A DNA stretch of 38,723 bases. It comes from PSRI01 sp041484195 (GTDB lineage Bacteria > Bacteroidota > Bacteroidia > Chitinophagales > Chitinophagaceae). The position numbers were made by a program, and so were the translations under genes. Shown piece after piece: positions 1 through 8,154 of the stretch (position 1 is the stretch's first letter; each line of letters begins with the position of its first letter). The stretch covers positions 1-38,723 of the forward strand of contig JBGPHC010000035.1 in assembly GCA_041484195.1 (NCBI GenBank), read 5' to 3'. The notes beneath the pieces were generated by a model that did not search any database, had not been told where the DNA came from, and saw only the letters and a program-made list of their open reading frames with translations.

Positions 1-1
1 A

Positions 2-325
2 CCCGTTATTGATTGGGAAATAGAACTGGAAAACGCGGGAATTTTCAGAAGCAAAGGGAATAGGCTGCAGGAGGAAGCATTTGAAATCAGCCTAAGTCCA
101 CCCAGGCGAGGAAGAAGATTTCCGGGCATGTATGTAGTGAGGATGAATTTGAAAGGATGGCTCAGAGGTATTCACCATCACTGTTCCGAACGGTTTGTGA
201 GTGGATATCTGGATGAATTCTTTTTTCGGTTCGATGGCAGAAATTCTTTAAGAAGCCTCTGGCACGAGCTCATAGAGCGGTACATGACGAATCCACCCTA
301 TCTCTATAAGGCCAATGAGGCCTAA
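2..325 (+). CDS. ISXO2/IS1595-like transposase, C-terminal part (cut by window edge)
   Basis: The frame is open from the first bases of the window to the TAA at 323-325 and gives 107 residues. An internal ATG at 128 is not a credible start, because the similarity runs through it. The last 60 residues match the end of the ISXO2-like transposase domain: an Asn-Leu-Lys segment, then GWLRGIHHHCSE, then GYLDEFFFRF and an Arg two residues later. In that family this is the closing alpha-helical part of the DD(E/N) catalytic core, and the Asn in the N-L-K segment probably corresponds to the third catalytic residue. The first 40 residues look unlike the usual sequence, so the copy may be degenerate. 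No terminal inverted repeat could be assigned downstream. Whether the gene is intact depends on sequence outside the window. Confidence 0.72.
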   Translation, partial: PVIDWEIELENAGIFRSKGNRLQEEAFEISLSPPRRGRRFPGMYVVRMNLKGWLRGIHHHCSERFVSGYLDEFFFRFDGRNSLRSLWHELIERYMTNPPYLYKANEA

Positions 326-371
326 ATGGGTAATCCTGTTGATAAAATTGATTCTTGGATCAAACGATAAT

Positions 372-397
372 ATTTTATGGGATTAAATTTTATGGGA
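372..397. repeat. Direct repeat, 11 bp x 2
   Basis: ATTTTATGGGA occurs at 372-382 and again at 387-397, a spacing of 15 bases. It lies between the transposase remnant and the glycosylasparaginase gene, just upstream of a candidate -7 element. It could be a footprint of past insertion, a slipped duplication or a protein-binding site. The sequence alone does not decide. Confidence 0.6.
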
Positions 398-430
398 CTA
401 ATTTCCAAGCCCACCTTGCCTGCTCAGCAC

Positions 431-438
431 TAATTTTG
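431..438 (+). promoter_or_regulatory. Candidate -7 element for the glycosylasparaginase operon
   Basis: TAATTTTG fits the Bacteroidota -7 consensus TAnnTTTG exactly and lies 33 bases before the chosen ATG at 472. No convincing -33 TTTG is found at the usual distance; the nearest TTG is only 12 bases upstream. It also supports choosing the ATG at 472, because the longer reading frame would start upstream of the promoter. Confidence 0.35.
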
Positions 439-471
439 TTTTCGTATTTTCATCATAGACAAATCGCAATC

Positions 472-1509
472 ATGCTCAATCGCAGAAAATTCATTCAGAT
501 GTCGGCCTTAAGTTCTTCATTTTTATCCTTTCAAAATAAATCCTGGGCAGGCAGTGGTCCTGCCACCAAACCCGTTGTCATTTCCACATGGGATTTTGGG
601 AAGCAATCCAATGCGGAGGCGTGGAAGGTTCTTGAAAAAAATGGCAGTGCCCTGGATGCGGTGGAGGCCGGTGTAAAAATTCCGGAAGCCGATCCCAATA
701 TTCAAACAGTTGGTTATGGAGGATTACCCGATCGCGACGGAAGGGTGACGCTCGATTCCTGCATCATGGATCATCTTGGCAATTGCGGATCAGTGATGTG
801 TCTGGAACATATCATGCATCCCATTTCGGTGGCCAGACTGGTGATGGAAAAAACGCCGCATGTCATCCTCGCTGGAGATGGAGCTCTCCAGTTCGCATTA
901 TCCCAGGGATTCGAAAAAATAAATCTCCTTACTCCCGAGAGTGAAAGAGCCTGGAAGGAATGGCTGAAGTCTTCCAAATATGAACCAAAAATGAATATCG
1001 AAAATGAATTGAATGGTAAGAAGGCGGCCTCCAATCCTGAAACCCTTGCTCCTCTCTATCTTGTAGGAGGCCCATTCAATCATGACACCATCGGAATGCT
1101 GGCACTTGATGCCGCGGGAAATTTGAGTGGGGCCTGTACTACCAGCGGACTCGCATTCAAGATGCATGGTCGTGTGGGAGATTCCCCGGTTATTGGTGCG
1201 GGTCTGTATGTGGACAATGAAGTTGGAGCCGCTACCTCAACGGGCGTGGGTGAAGAAGTAATCCGAAGTGTTGGATCACACCTGGTAGTTGAACTCATGA
1301 GACAAGGTTATTCTCCCGAGTTGGCTTGCAAGAAAGCAGTCGAAAGAATTGTCAATCGCAATCCTGCCAAGGCAAAAACCTACCAGGTAGGATTTCTGGC
1401 CATGAACAAGAAGGGTGAATATGGCGCCTATGCGATACAGAAAGGATTCACCTTTGCAGTCAGGTCCCCTAAGCAGGAGACCCTGATCCCTGGGAAAAGT
1501 ATTTATTAG
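472..1509 (+). CDS. N4-(beta-N-acetylglucosaminyl)-L-asparaginase (glycosylasparaginase)
   Basis: This is an Ntn-hydrolase that cleaves the bond between GlcNAc and asparagine, the last step in taking apart N-linked glycoproteins. The 345-residue precursor should cut itself between Asp205 and Thr206 in the motif HDTIGM, freeing Thr206 as the nucleophile. The frame is open from a non-ATG codon at 355. The ATG at 472 is preferred because it opens a Tat-like signal, NRRKFIQ followed by a hydrophobic stretch, ending near Ala-Gly at about residue 26. That suggests export of the folded enzyme. The downstream CutC-like gene starts 15 bases after the stop, so the two are probably one operon. The family assignment is firm. 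Substrate preference is inferred from the family. Isoaspartyl peptidases are relatives, but the overall layout fits glycosylasparaginase better. Confidence 0.9.
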   Translation: MLNRRKFIQMSALSSSFLSFQNKSWAGSGPATKPVVISTWDFGKQSNAEAWKVLEKNGSALDAVEAGVKIPEADPNIQTVGYGGLPDRDGRVTLDSCIMDHLGNCGSVMCLEHIMHPISVARLVMEKTPHVILAGDGALQFALSQGFEKINLLTPESERAWKEWLKSSKYEPKMNIENELNGKKAASNPETLAPLYLVGGPFNHDTIGMLALDAAGNLSGACTTSGLAFKMHGRVGDSPVIGAGLYVDNEVGAATSTGVGEEVIRSVGSHLVVELMRQGYSPELACKKAVERIVNRNPAKAKTYQVGFLAMNKKGEYGAYAIQKGFTFAVRSPKQETLIPGKSIY

Positions 1510-1524
1510 ATCGAAGATTTATTT

Positions 1525-2313
1525 ATGGAACCGCAACCGGAATACAGGCTTGAAGTGATAGCGTTTAACCTGGAATCCTGCCTCATCGCGGAAAGGACCG
1601 GAGCCCATCGCATTGAATTGTGCGACAATCCCGGAGAAGGCGGCACTACACCAAGCTATGGCATGATCCGTATGGCCCGGGAAAAAACCGGGATACAGTT
1701 GTTCCCGATCATTCGTCCCAGGGGCGGGGATTTTTTGTATTGCAGGCATGAATTTGAGATGATGAAAAAAGATATCCGTCTTTGTCGCGAAACAGGATGC
1801 GAAGGAGTAGTCATTGGGATGTTGCATAGTGATGGGACGGTTGACAAAATCCGTTGTTCAAGGTTGGTTGACCTGGCCTACCCCATGGGTGTCACCTTTC
1901 ACAGGGCCTTTGACCGCGTTTATGATCCCTACGAAGCATTAGAAGATGTGATTGATATTGGTTGCGAAAGAATACTGACGAGTGGGGGGAAGCCTCTTGC
2001 TATGGACGGAGCATTCACCATCGCACAATTGGTGAAACAGTCAGACAACCGGATCAGCATCATGCCCGGTTCCGGGGTGAGGGCTTCCAATCTAATGGGG
2101 TTGTTGGACCAAACAGGGGCAACTGAATTTCACAGTTCGGCCAGAAGCCTGGTTCCTTCCGGAATGGAATACCAGAATCCCGCGATGAATGAAAATCTGC
2201 AGTCCATCCTGCTCAATGAGGATGAAGTGAAACAAATGGTGCGGCTATTGAGATCTCGTGTTGCAGTCAGCAAGAATGAGATGGATGGTGAGTTACCCGC
2301 AATGCAGCCCTGA
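1525..2313 (+). CDS. cutC: CutC family protein (PF03932)
   Basis: The 262-residue protein is a TIM-barrel of the CutC family. Recognisable blocks are LEVIAFNLES at the N-terminus, RIELCDN near residue 30, IIRPRGGDF near 65, GVTFHRAFD near 125, RILTSGG near 150 and IMPGSGVR near 175. There is no signal peptide, so it acts in the cytoplasm. The family was named for copper homeostasis in E. coli, but that phenotype was later attributed largely to the small RNA MicL encoded at the 3' end of cutC, so a copper role should not be assumed. Here it follows a glycosylasparaginase gene with a 15-base gap and precedes a fucosidase, which hints at a role in sugar metabolism. That hint is inference only. 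Confidence 0.9.
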   Translation: MEPQPEYRLEVIAFNLESCLIAERTGAHRIELCDNPGEGGTTPSYGMIRMAREKTGIQLFPIIRPRGGDFLYCRHEFEMMKKDIRLCRETGCEGVVIGMLHSDGTVDKIRCSRLVDLAYPMGVTFHRAFDRVYDPYEALEDVIDIGCERILTSGGKPLAMDGAFTIAQLVKQSDNRISIMPGSGVRASNLMGLLDQTGATEFHSSARSLVPSGMEYQNPAMNENLQSILLNEDEVKQMVRLLRSRVAVSKNEMDGELPAMQP

Positions 2314-2382
2314 ATCTGATTTTAATTCAATAGCTGGTTTGCTTTGATGGAATTGGAAAATAGTACACTCGTTTTCTTCCGA

Positions 2383-2390
2383 TACTTTCG
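2383..2390 (+). promoter_or_regulatory. Weak -7-like element upstream of the fucosidase
   Basis: TACTTTCG differs from TAnnTTTG at one position and lies 31 bases before the ATG at 2422. A second near match, ATAATTTG, ends at 2401. No good -33 element is visible. The 108-base gap between cutC and the fucosidase is large enough for an independent promoter. Confidence 0.25.
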
Positions 2391-2421
2391 AATATAATTT
2401 GAACATTCCCTGGCTAAATAT

Positions 2422-4563
2422 ATGAACATGAAAAAACTGTACTTACTCCTGGCCATCCAATTATTCTATGTTTCGGTTTTTCCCCAGTCATATCAACCCA
2501 ACTGGGAATCGCTTGACAAAAGGCCCATACCCGAATGGTACAGGGATGCCAAATTCGGGATCTTCATTCATTGGGGTGTTTATTCGGTTCCTGCATGGAC
2601 TCCCAAGGGAAATTATTCGGAGTGGTACCAGTACTGGCTGGAGCATGATGGATTCAATGGCGCGGTGAAGGAATATCACAAGAAAAAATTCGGGGAAGAG
2701 ACCAGCTATTACCAATTGGCTTCACAATTCAAGGCAGAGTTGTATAACCCCGACGATTGGGCGAAACTGATCGAGGAATCAGGAGCCAAATACGTGGTGC
2801 TCACCTCCAAACATCATGATGGCTTTGCGCTCTGGCCCAGTAAGGAAGCTTCGCGCGATTGGGGATTCCCCTGGAATGCTGTTGAAGCAGGGCCACACAG
2901 AGATCTTTTAGGAGATTTATTTAAGGCGATCAGGAAGACCCCGATGCATGCGGGCATGTATTATTCCCTCTATGAATGGTTCAACCCCCTTTGGCTGAAC
3001 GACAAGCCGCGCTATGTGAGCGAGCATATGTGGCCACAGATGAAGGATCTGATCAACACCTACCAGCCTGATGTATTCTGGACCGATGGCGAATGGGAAG
3101 CTCCCGCAGAATTCTGGAAGTCGCAGGAATTCCTTGCCTGGCTCTTCAACGACAGTCCGGTAAAAGATAAGATCGTGGTGAACGACCGATGGGGCTCAGG
3201 TGTGCGCTTTCATCACGCGGGTTTCTATACACCCGAGTATCAGCCGGATCTTGATTTTGAGGACCATTATTGGGAAGAAAGCCGTGGAATGGGATATTCG
3301 TATGGCTATAACCGTGATGAAGATGCCTGGGATTATAATTCTGCGCAGTCCCTGGTCATAAGCCTGGTGGACAAAGTGAGCCGCGGTGGCAATTTCCTGC
3401 TGGATATCGGCCCCGACGCCAGCGGCAAGATCCCTCCCATCATGCAGGAAAGATTGATGCAGATCGGGACCTGGATGAAAATCAACAGCGAAGCGATCTA
3501 TGGATCTTACCGGTGGAAATATCCCTCGCAATGGAGCGAAGGGAACAGAAATTACAAGGCCCGCAAAGGAACCGACCTCATGCTGCAACTGACCGTGGAT
3601 CCCGATCCCGGCTATGCAGTGAAGGAATGTTTTTTCACCTATAACTCCAGGGCGAATAATCTCTATGCAATTCTGCCCAGATGGCCGAAGGGGAACCAAT
3701 TTACCATTAAGGACCTGCAAGTCCCGCAAGGGTCGGTCATTGAGCTGCTGGAAACAAAGCAGCCACTGGAATGGAAACAGGAAGGAAATGATGTGACAGT
3801 TCTATTCCCGGTATTTGATCCCAATATTTACAAGAGCGCCTATGCCTACACGATAAAAATATTCAACTCAGGCGCATATACCAGGAAGCCTGCTATTAGC
3901 GTGAATTACGAAAAAGGCTCCGTAAAACCGTTGGTGAGTATGGAATCCCAGGGTGCTCTTATCCGTTATACCACCGACGGATCTGAACCGACGGAACAGT
4001 CAACTATATATGAGAAACCTTTACTAATTAATCATGGCGTTTCAATCCATGCTAAGGCCTTTGAACAAAACTTATTGCCAAGTGCGGTTGCCGAATCCCA
4101 GGCGAAAGTTTACACCTGGCATCCTGCTTCAGGCAAGAGACCCCGGTCAGCCGGTTTGAAATATTCTTATTACGAATTAAAACCTGCAACTACAGCGGAT
4201 CTTGCCAGTCAGAAAGTTTCGAAACAGGGATTTGTCGATAAAATAGATCTGAGCCTGAGTGCGGCAAAGGAATATTTCGGACTGCAATTTGAAGGGTATA
4301 TTCAGATTGCGGACGACGGGATCTATCATTTTCAGCTCAGTTCCGATGATGGCAGCAGGCTCTGGATCGATGACCAGTTGCTGGTTGACAATGAAGGCCT
4401 TCATGGAAGCCTGACTAAGACTGGATCAGCCGCATTGAAAAAAGGAGCGCACAAGATCAGGGTCGCTTATATTCAGGCTTCGGGAGGGTCAGACCTGGAA
4501 CTGCTTTATCAATTGGGGAATGGGCCAATGCAAAAACTCCAGGGAGCCATATTGAAACACTAA
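2422..4563 (+). CDS. Secreted alpha-L-fucosidase, GH29, with CHB_HEX_C-like and PA14 domains
   Basis: The 713-residue protein starts with a signal peptide, with likely cleavage near residue 20 after FPQ; an ATG at 2428 is also possible. Residues 25-350 form the GH29 catalytic domain, with WYRDAKFGIFIHWGVYSVPAW, then SKHHDGFALWPS, and TYQPDVFWTDGEW in which Asp222 is the expected nucleophile. A chitobiase/hexosaminidase C-terminal-like sandwich covers about 490-560, with the IRYTTDGSEPT motif. A PA14 domain covers about 576-712, with YFGLQF and DDGSRLWIDDQLL. PA14 often binds carbohydrate, so the enzyme is probably targeted to a fucosylated polymer or glycoprotein. It should act in the periplasm or outside, removing terminal or core fucose. 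It is followed by a convergent LacI gene after 50 bases. The family is certain; linkage specificity is not visible. Confidence 0.95.
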   Translation: MNMKKLYLLLAIQLFYVSVFPQSYQPNWESLDKRPIPEWYRDAKFGIFIHWGVYSVPAWTPKGNYSEWYQYWLEHDGFNGAVKEYHKKKFGEETSYYQLASQFKAELYNPDDWAKLIEESGAKYVVLTSKHHDGFALWPSKEASRDWGFPWNAVEAGPHRDLLGDLFKAIRKTPMHAGMYYSLYEWFNPLWLNDKPRYVSEHMWPQMKDLINTYQPDVFWTDGEWEAPAEFWKSQEFLAWLFNDSPVKDKIVVNDRWGSGVRFHHAGFYTPEYQPDLDFEDHYWEESRGMGYSYGYNRDEDAWDYNSAQSLVISLVDKVSRGGNFLLDIGPDASGKIPPIMQERLMQIGTWMKINSEAIYGSYRWKYPSQWSEGNRNYKARKGTDLMLQLTVDPDPGYAVKECFFTYNSRANNLYAILPRWPKGNQFTIKDLQVPQGSVIELLETKQPLEWKQEGNDVTVLFPVFDPNIYKSAYAYTIKIFNSGAYTRKPAISVNYEKGSVKPLVSMESQGALIRYTTDGSEPTEQSTIYEKPLLINHGVSIHAKAFEQNLLPSAVAESQAKVYTWHPASGKRPRSAGLKYSYYELKPATTADLASQKVSKQGFVDKIDLSLSAAKEYFGLQFEGYIQIADDGIYHFQLSSDDGSRLWIDDQLLVDNEGLHGSLTKTGSAALKKGAHKIRVAYIQASGGSDLELLYQLGNGPMQKLQGAILKH

Positions 4564-4613
4564 TGACTGTGAAATTAAATCAAAAGATTTCAGTTTCAGG
4601 AATCCGGTTCATT

Positions 4614-5627
4614 TCAGTGAATGATCAACTCACTTTTCAAAACCACATTCTCATAAGGGATAGCCTCCCCCGCGGATTTGGTGGAAATCAATTTGAATAA
4701 TATTTCTGTGGCCCTGCTCCCCTGCTCATAAGGGAATTGTTCAACCGACGCGATCGGGGGAAAATCGAGGTAATTGGTGATAGGCCAGTTGGCATAACTC
4801 ACAAAACTCAGGTCCTTATTGATCTTTAATTTTTTCTTCTTGGCAAGCTGAATCGCGTCAAGGGCAACATTATCATTGAAAGCCAGGATAGCTGTGGGCT
4901 TATTTTTCAACAACAACAATTTCTCCAACGCCTTACAGGTGCTTTCCTTGGAGAGGTCGGTGGTAACGATCAGGGATTCGTTGATAGGAGTCTTATTCCT
5001 CTTATGGGCTTCATAATATCCTTCGAGCCTTTCATTCTTGATATTGAGTGAAGACGGGCCCTGTATATAACCAACGCGATGGTGGCCTTTCGCAAATAGG
5101 AAATTTACAGCTTCAATGGTACTGTGGTAAAGACTGCACCAAACAGAATGAATATTGGGCACATCCGGCACCCTGTCGAAAAATACAACGGGGATATCAT
5201 ATTTATCCAACTGTTCGAAATGCTGGATATTGGTGGTATTCTTGGAAATGGAAACCAATATGCCATCCACCCGGTGCCTGCGCATGGTCTCCACGATCTT
5301 CTGCTCTCTTTCCAGGTCATCGTGTGACTGCCCGATCAATACATTGTAATTATTATTGAAAGCCACATCTTCAATACCATTGATGGCCGAAGAGAAATAT
5401 TCCTCACGTAAGGTTGGCAGGATAACTCCAAGCGTAAATGTCTTTTTCTGTTTGAAAAAGATGGCTGTCTGATTTGGCTCATAGTCGAGCTCGGCCGCCA
5501 GTTTCTGAACCTGCAACTTGGTGCGCAGACCGATGCTTGGATGATCATGTAATGCCCTGGATACGGTGGAAACTGATATATTCAGCCTTTTTGCAATTTC
5601 CTTAATAGTCGGAATCTTCTTCTCCAT
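4614..5627 (-). CDS. LacI/GalR family transcriptional regulator
   Basis: The 337-residue protein has the LacI helix-turn-helix at residues 7-26, TIKEIAKRLNISVSTVSRAL, followed by the hinge helix region around 50-60 and a periplasmic-binding-protein-like effector domain from about residue 63 (TLGVILPTL) to the end. The domain carries DGILVS, PVVFFDR and an AFNDNVA segment typical of the family. It is cytoplasmic and dimeric by analogy. The gene lies between the GH29 fucosidase, which converges on it, and the alpha-galactosidase-like gene, which diverges from it across 203 bases. It is therefore the likely local regulator of both and perhaps of itself. The inducing sugar cannot be read from the sequence. 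Confidence 0.95.
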   Translation of the reverse strand: MEKKIPTIKEIAKRLNISVSTVSRALHDHPSIGLRTKLQVQKLAAELDYEPNQTAIFFKQKKTFTLGVILPTLREEYFSSAINGIEDVAFNNNYNVLIGQSHDDLEREQKIVETMRRHRVDGILVSISKNTTNIQHFEQLDKYDIPVVFFDRVPDVPNIHSVWCSLYHSTIEAVNFLFAKGHHRVGYIQGPSSLNIKNERLEGYYEAHKRNKTPINESLIVTTDLSKESTCKALEKLLLLKNKPTAILAFNDNVALDAIQLAKKKKLKINKDLSFVSYANWPITNYLDFPPIASVEQFPYEQGSRATEILFKLISTKSAGEAIPYENVVLKSELIIH

Positions 5628-5830
5628 ATTCTCAATTGGCGCGAAGATAGCCTGATTAAATTAATTGTCAGTCAGACAGTACAAATTCGGCAAACAATTG
5701 TCCACCTTTTTAATCCGAATCGTGTAGTTTTAAACAGGTTAACTTGGCGTTCGTCTTACTCGAATCCGCATAAGGGGATTAGGCTAAATGGGAGTATTTT
5801 ATCAATAACCAAAAAAATTGCACAACCAAT
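5628..5830. promoter_or_regulatory. Divergent control region between lacI-type gene and glycosidase, with candidate operators
   Basis: This 203-base spacer must hold promoters for both flanking genes. Short inverted repeats are present: TGTC-N5-GACA at 5666-5678, GTTT-T-AAAC at 5727-5735 and AATCC-N8-GGATT at 5763-5780. LacI-family operators are short palindromes, so any of these could be the site, but none has the extended symmetry that would settle it. No exact TAnnTTTG element was found on either strand. Confidence 0.35.
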
Positions 5831-8062
5831 ATGATGATGCGGCATATACAATTGCATAAAATATATAGATACTCCGGGATCATGTTGATATTTTTATTCT
5901 TCAACAGCATACTGGCTGCGCAAAATGCGGCGCCACTTCCTTTGTGGAGATCATCCATGGAAATCCCCCCGGCCACTGACTGGCTTATTCAACCTGTTAA
6001 AGCAACTGCGACTATCTACAAAACGGAAGACGGAAAGGATCTGGTATTGAGCAATGGGCTGGTGAAAAGGACATTCCGCCTCCAGCCGAACCTGGCATGC
6101 ACTGACTATAAGAACCTTGTAAACGGACAGGAATTACTTCGCGCCGTGAAACCCGAAGCCAGGCTGGTCATCAATGGAATTGCATATAATGTCGGCGGCC
6201 TCTATGGCCAAAAAGAAAACGCCTACCTCATTCCCGGATGGCTGGAAACACTCCACGCAGGTGAAAATGATTTCTATTTCAAATCCCTTTCTGTTGGCAG
6301 GATTCCTGCCTTTCTCCATTGGAAACCCATTGGTCAGACAACGATAAATGGCGGTCAGCCGGAGGGCAAAATGATTTCCTTCAGTTTTCGATCTGCGGTC
6401 CCATTACTGGCTGGACTAACTATTAAGGTAAATTATGAGCTATATGATGGAATACCATTGATAGTGAAATGGCTGTCTGTTGAAAATACCAGCTCCAATA
6501 CCTACCGGATCGACCGTGTGGTGAATGAAATCCTTGCACTGGTTGAGGAAGAAAGCGCCGTTGTGGGGAAGCCTGAAGAAATGAAAAAGCAGCATGGGAT
6601 CTATTTGGAAACGAATTATGCATTCAACAATGCCATGCGTTATGATATCAGTGATCAGACTACGCATTGGGAAACAGATAGCGCTTATACCTCACAGGTA
6701 AATTATAATTTTCAGACACCCTGCCAGGTGGAAGTATATCCCGACAAGGCTCCCGGCATTGACCTGGGCCCGGGGGAAAATTTCAGGTCAGTCAGAACCT
6801 ATGAACTGTTGATGGATAGTTATGACCGGGAACGAAGGGGCTTGGCCATTCGGAAAATGTATCGCAGCGTTGCGCCCTGGACAAATGAAAATCCCATTTT
6901 CATGCACCTGGTGAGTAAGAATGATGGGGAAGTGAGACAGGCAATTGACCAATGTGTTTCCACAGGATATGAAGCCATCATACTGAGTTTCGGGAGCCAT
7001 CTGGATATGGAAGATAGTTCAGCGGCCAACCTGGATAAATGGAAATTGCTGGCTGATTACGCACACATCAAGGGAATCTGGATTGGGGGTTATTCCCTGT
7101 TCAGCAGCAGAAAGATCAGTGATGAGGACGATGTGATCGATCCCCGGACCGGCAAACCCGGCGGTGCATTCTTTGGAAATGCGCCCTGCTTTGGGAGTAG
7201 ATGGGGACTGGCTTACCGTGACAAGATAAAAAAATTCTTTTCTGTTACCGGATTTAATATCTGGGAGAATGATGGGCCCTATCCCGGTGACCAATGTGCT
7301 TCCACTTCGCATCCGGGCCACAAGGGATTAGATGATTCCCAATGGCGCCAGATGGAAATTCAGAAAGAGCTTTATCATTGGTTGAATGAGAGAGGCGTGT
7401 ATATTAACGCACCCGATTGGTATTTCATGGATGGGACGAACAAGATCGGGATCGGTTACCGTGAAGTCAATTTCTCCCTGTCAAGAGACCAGCAAAAAGT
7501 CCTAAACAGGCAGAATATTTATGATGGAACCTGGGAGAAGACCCCTTCCATGGGTTGGGGATTTGTGCCACTCACACGTTACCAGGGAGGTGGGCCTGAA
7601 GCGGTGTTGGAACCATTGAGTGAACACATGAAAGATTATGAGCAGCTCATGGTTCAATACTATGGATCGGGTGTGCAGGCCTGTTATCGTGGACCCAGGC
7701 TTTTCGATACGGAAGCTGTGAGGCAAATGGTGAGCAAGACAATTTCCTGGTATAAGAAATACAGGCCAATACTCAACTCAGACATCATTCATTTGCGCCG
7801 CGCCGACGGGCGTGATTGGGATGGGATCCTGCATGTAAATCCATCATTGAAGGAAAAAGGATTTCTCATATTGTATAATCCTCTGAAAGAAAAAATCACA
7901 AGGACTGTTAGAATCCCGCTGTATTTTACCGGACTCAGTTCCCTAGCAAGCCTTTCTGAAAAAGGCAGCCCTGCAAAAAACTACAAGCTGAACAGGAATT
8001 ATGAAATTGAATTAACTTTCAGCATTGATCCTGAATCCTACACCTGGTTTGTGATAGAATAG
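5831..8062 (+). CDS. Secreted alpha-galactosidase-like glycoside hydrolase (clan GH-D-like, family uncertain)
   Basis: The 743-residue protein has three ATG codons in a row at its start and a hydrophobic segment (MLIFLFFNSILAAQ) at residues 18-31 that fits a signal peptide. Residues 60-330 look like the N-terminal beta-sandwich of melibiase-type enzymes. The region 350-620 looks like a TIM barrel with GIWIGGYSLF, GFNIWENDGPYPGD, INAPDWYFMDG, IYDGTWEKTPSMGWGF and YGSGVQACYRGPRL. A small C-terminal beta domain follows (IHLRRADGRDWDGILHVNP). The Asp or Glu in WENDGPYPGD is the best candidate for a catalytic acid, by position relative to the KWD motif of GH36. I recognise similar proteins annotated as alpha-galactosidase but cannot name the CAZy family. 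It is divergent from the LacI gene and 92 bases upstream of the FucU-like gene. Confidence 0.65.
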   Translation: MMMRHIQLHKIYRYSGIMLIFLFFNSILAAQNAAPLPLWRSSMEIPPATDWLIQPVKATATIYKTEDGKDLVLSNGLVKRTFRLQPNLACTDYKNLVNGQELLRAVKPEARLVINGIAYNVGGLYGQKENAYLIPGWLETLHAGENDFYFKSLSVGRIPAFLHWKPIGQTTINGGQPEGKMISFSFRSAVPLLAGLTIKVNYELYDGIPLIVKWLSVENTSSNTYRIDRVVNEILALVEEESAVVGKPEEMKKQHGIYLETNYAFNNAMRYDISDQTTHWETDSAYTSQVNYNFQTPCQVEVYPDKAPGIDLGPGENFRSVRTYELLMDSYDRERRGLAIRKMYRSVAPWTNENPIFMHLVSKNDGEVRQAIDQCVSTGYEAIILSFGSHLDMEDSSAANLDKWKLLADYAHIKGIWIGGYSLFSSRKISDEDDVIDPRTGKPGGAFFGNAPCFGSRWGLAYRDKIKKFFSVTGFNIWENDGPYPGDQCASTSHPGHKGLDDSQWRQMEIQKELYHWLNERGVYINAPDWYFMDGTNKIGIGYREVNFSLSRDQQKVLNRQNIYDGTWEKTPSMGWGFVPLTRYQGGGPEAVLEPLSEHMKDYEQLMVQYYGSGVQACYRGPRLFDTEAVRQMVSKTISWYKKYRPILNSDIIHLRRADGRDWDGILHVNPSLKEKGFLILYNPLKEKITRTVRIPLYFTGLSSLASLSEKGSPAKNYKLNRNYEIELTFSIDPESYTWFVIE

Positions 8063-8154
8063 TCTTGATCCTGATGGGTGAACTAATAGACTCGGTCAGC
8101 ACAATAGAAAAAATGGTGCCGGCAAGTACCTGATAATCCTTCAAATTCCTCCAT

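Noticed and set aside
3196..3729. 177-codon frame on the minus strand
   Set aside because: It is antisense to the GH29 fucosidase catalytic domain, whose frame is certain.
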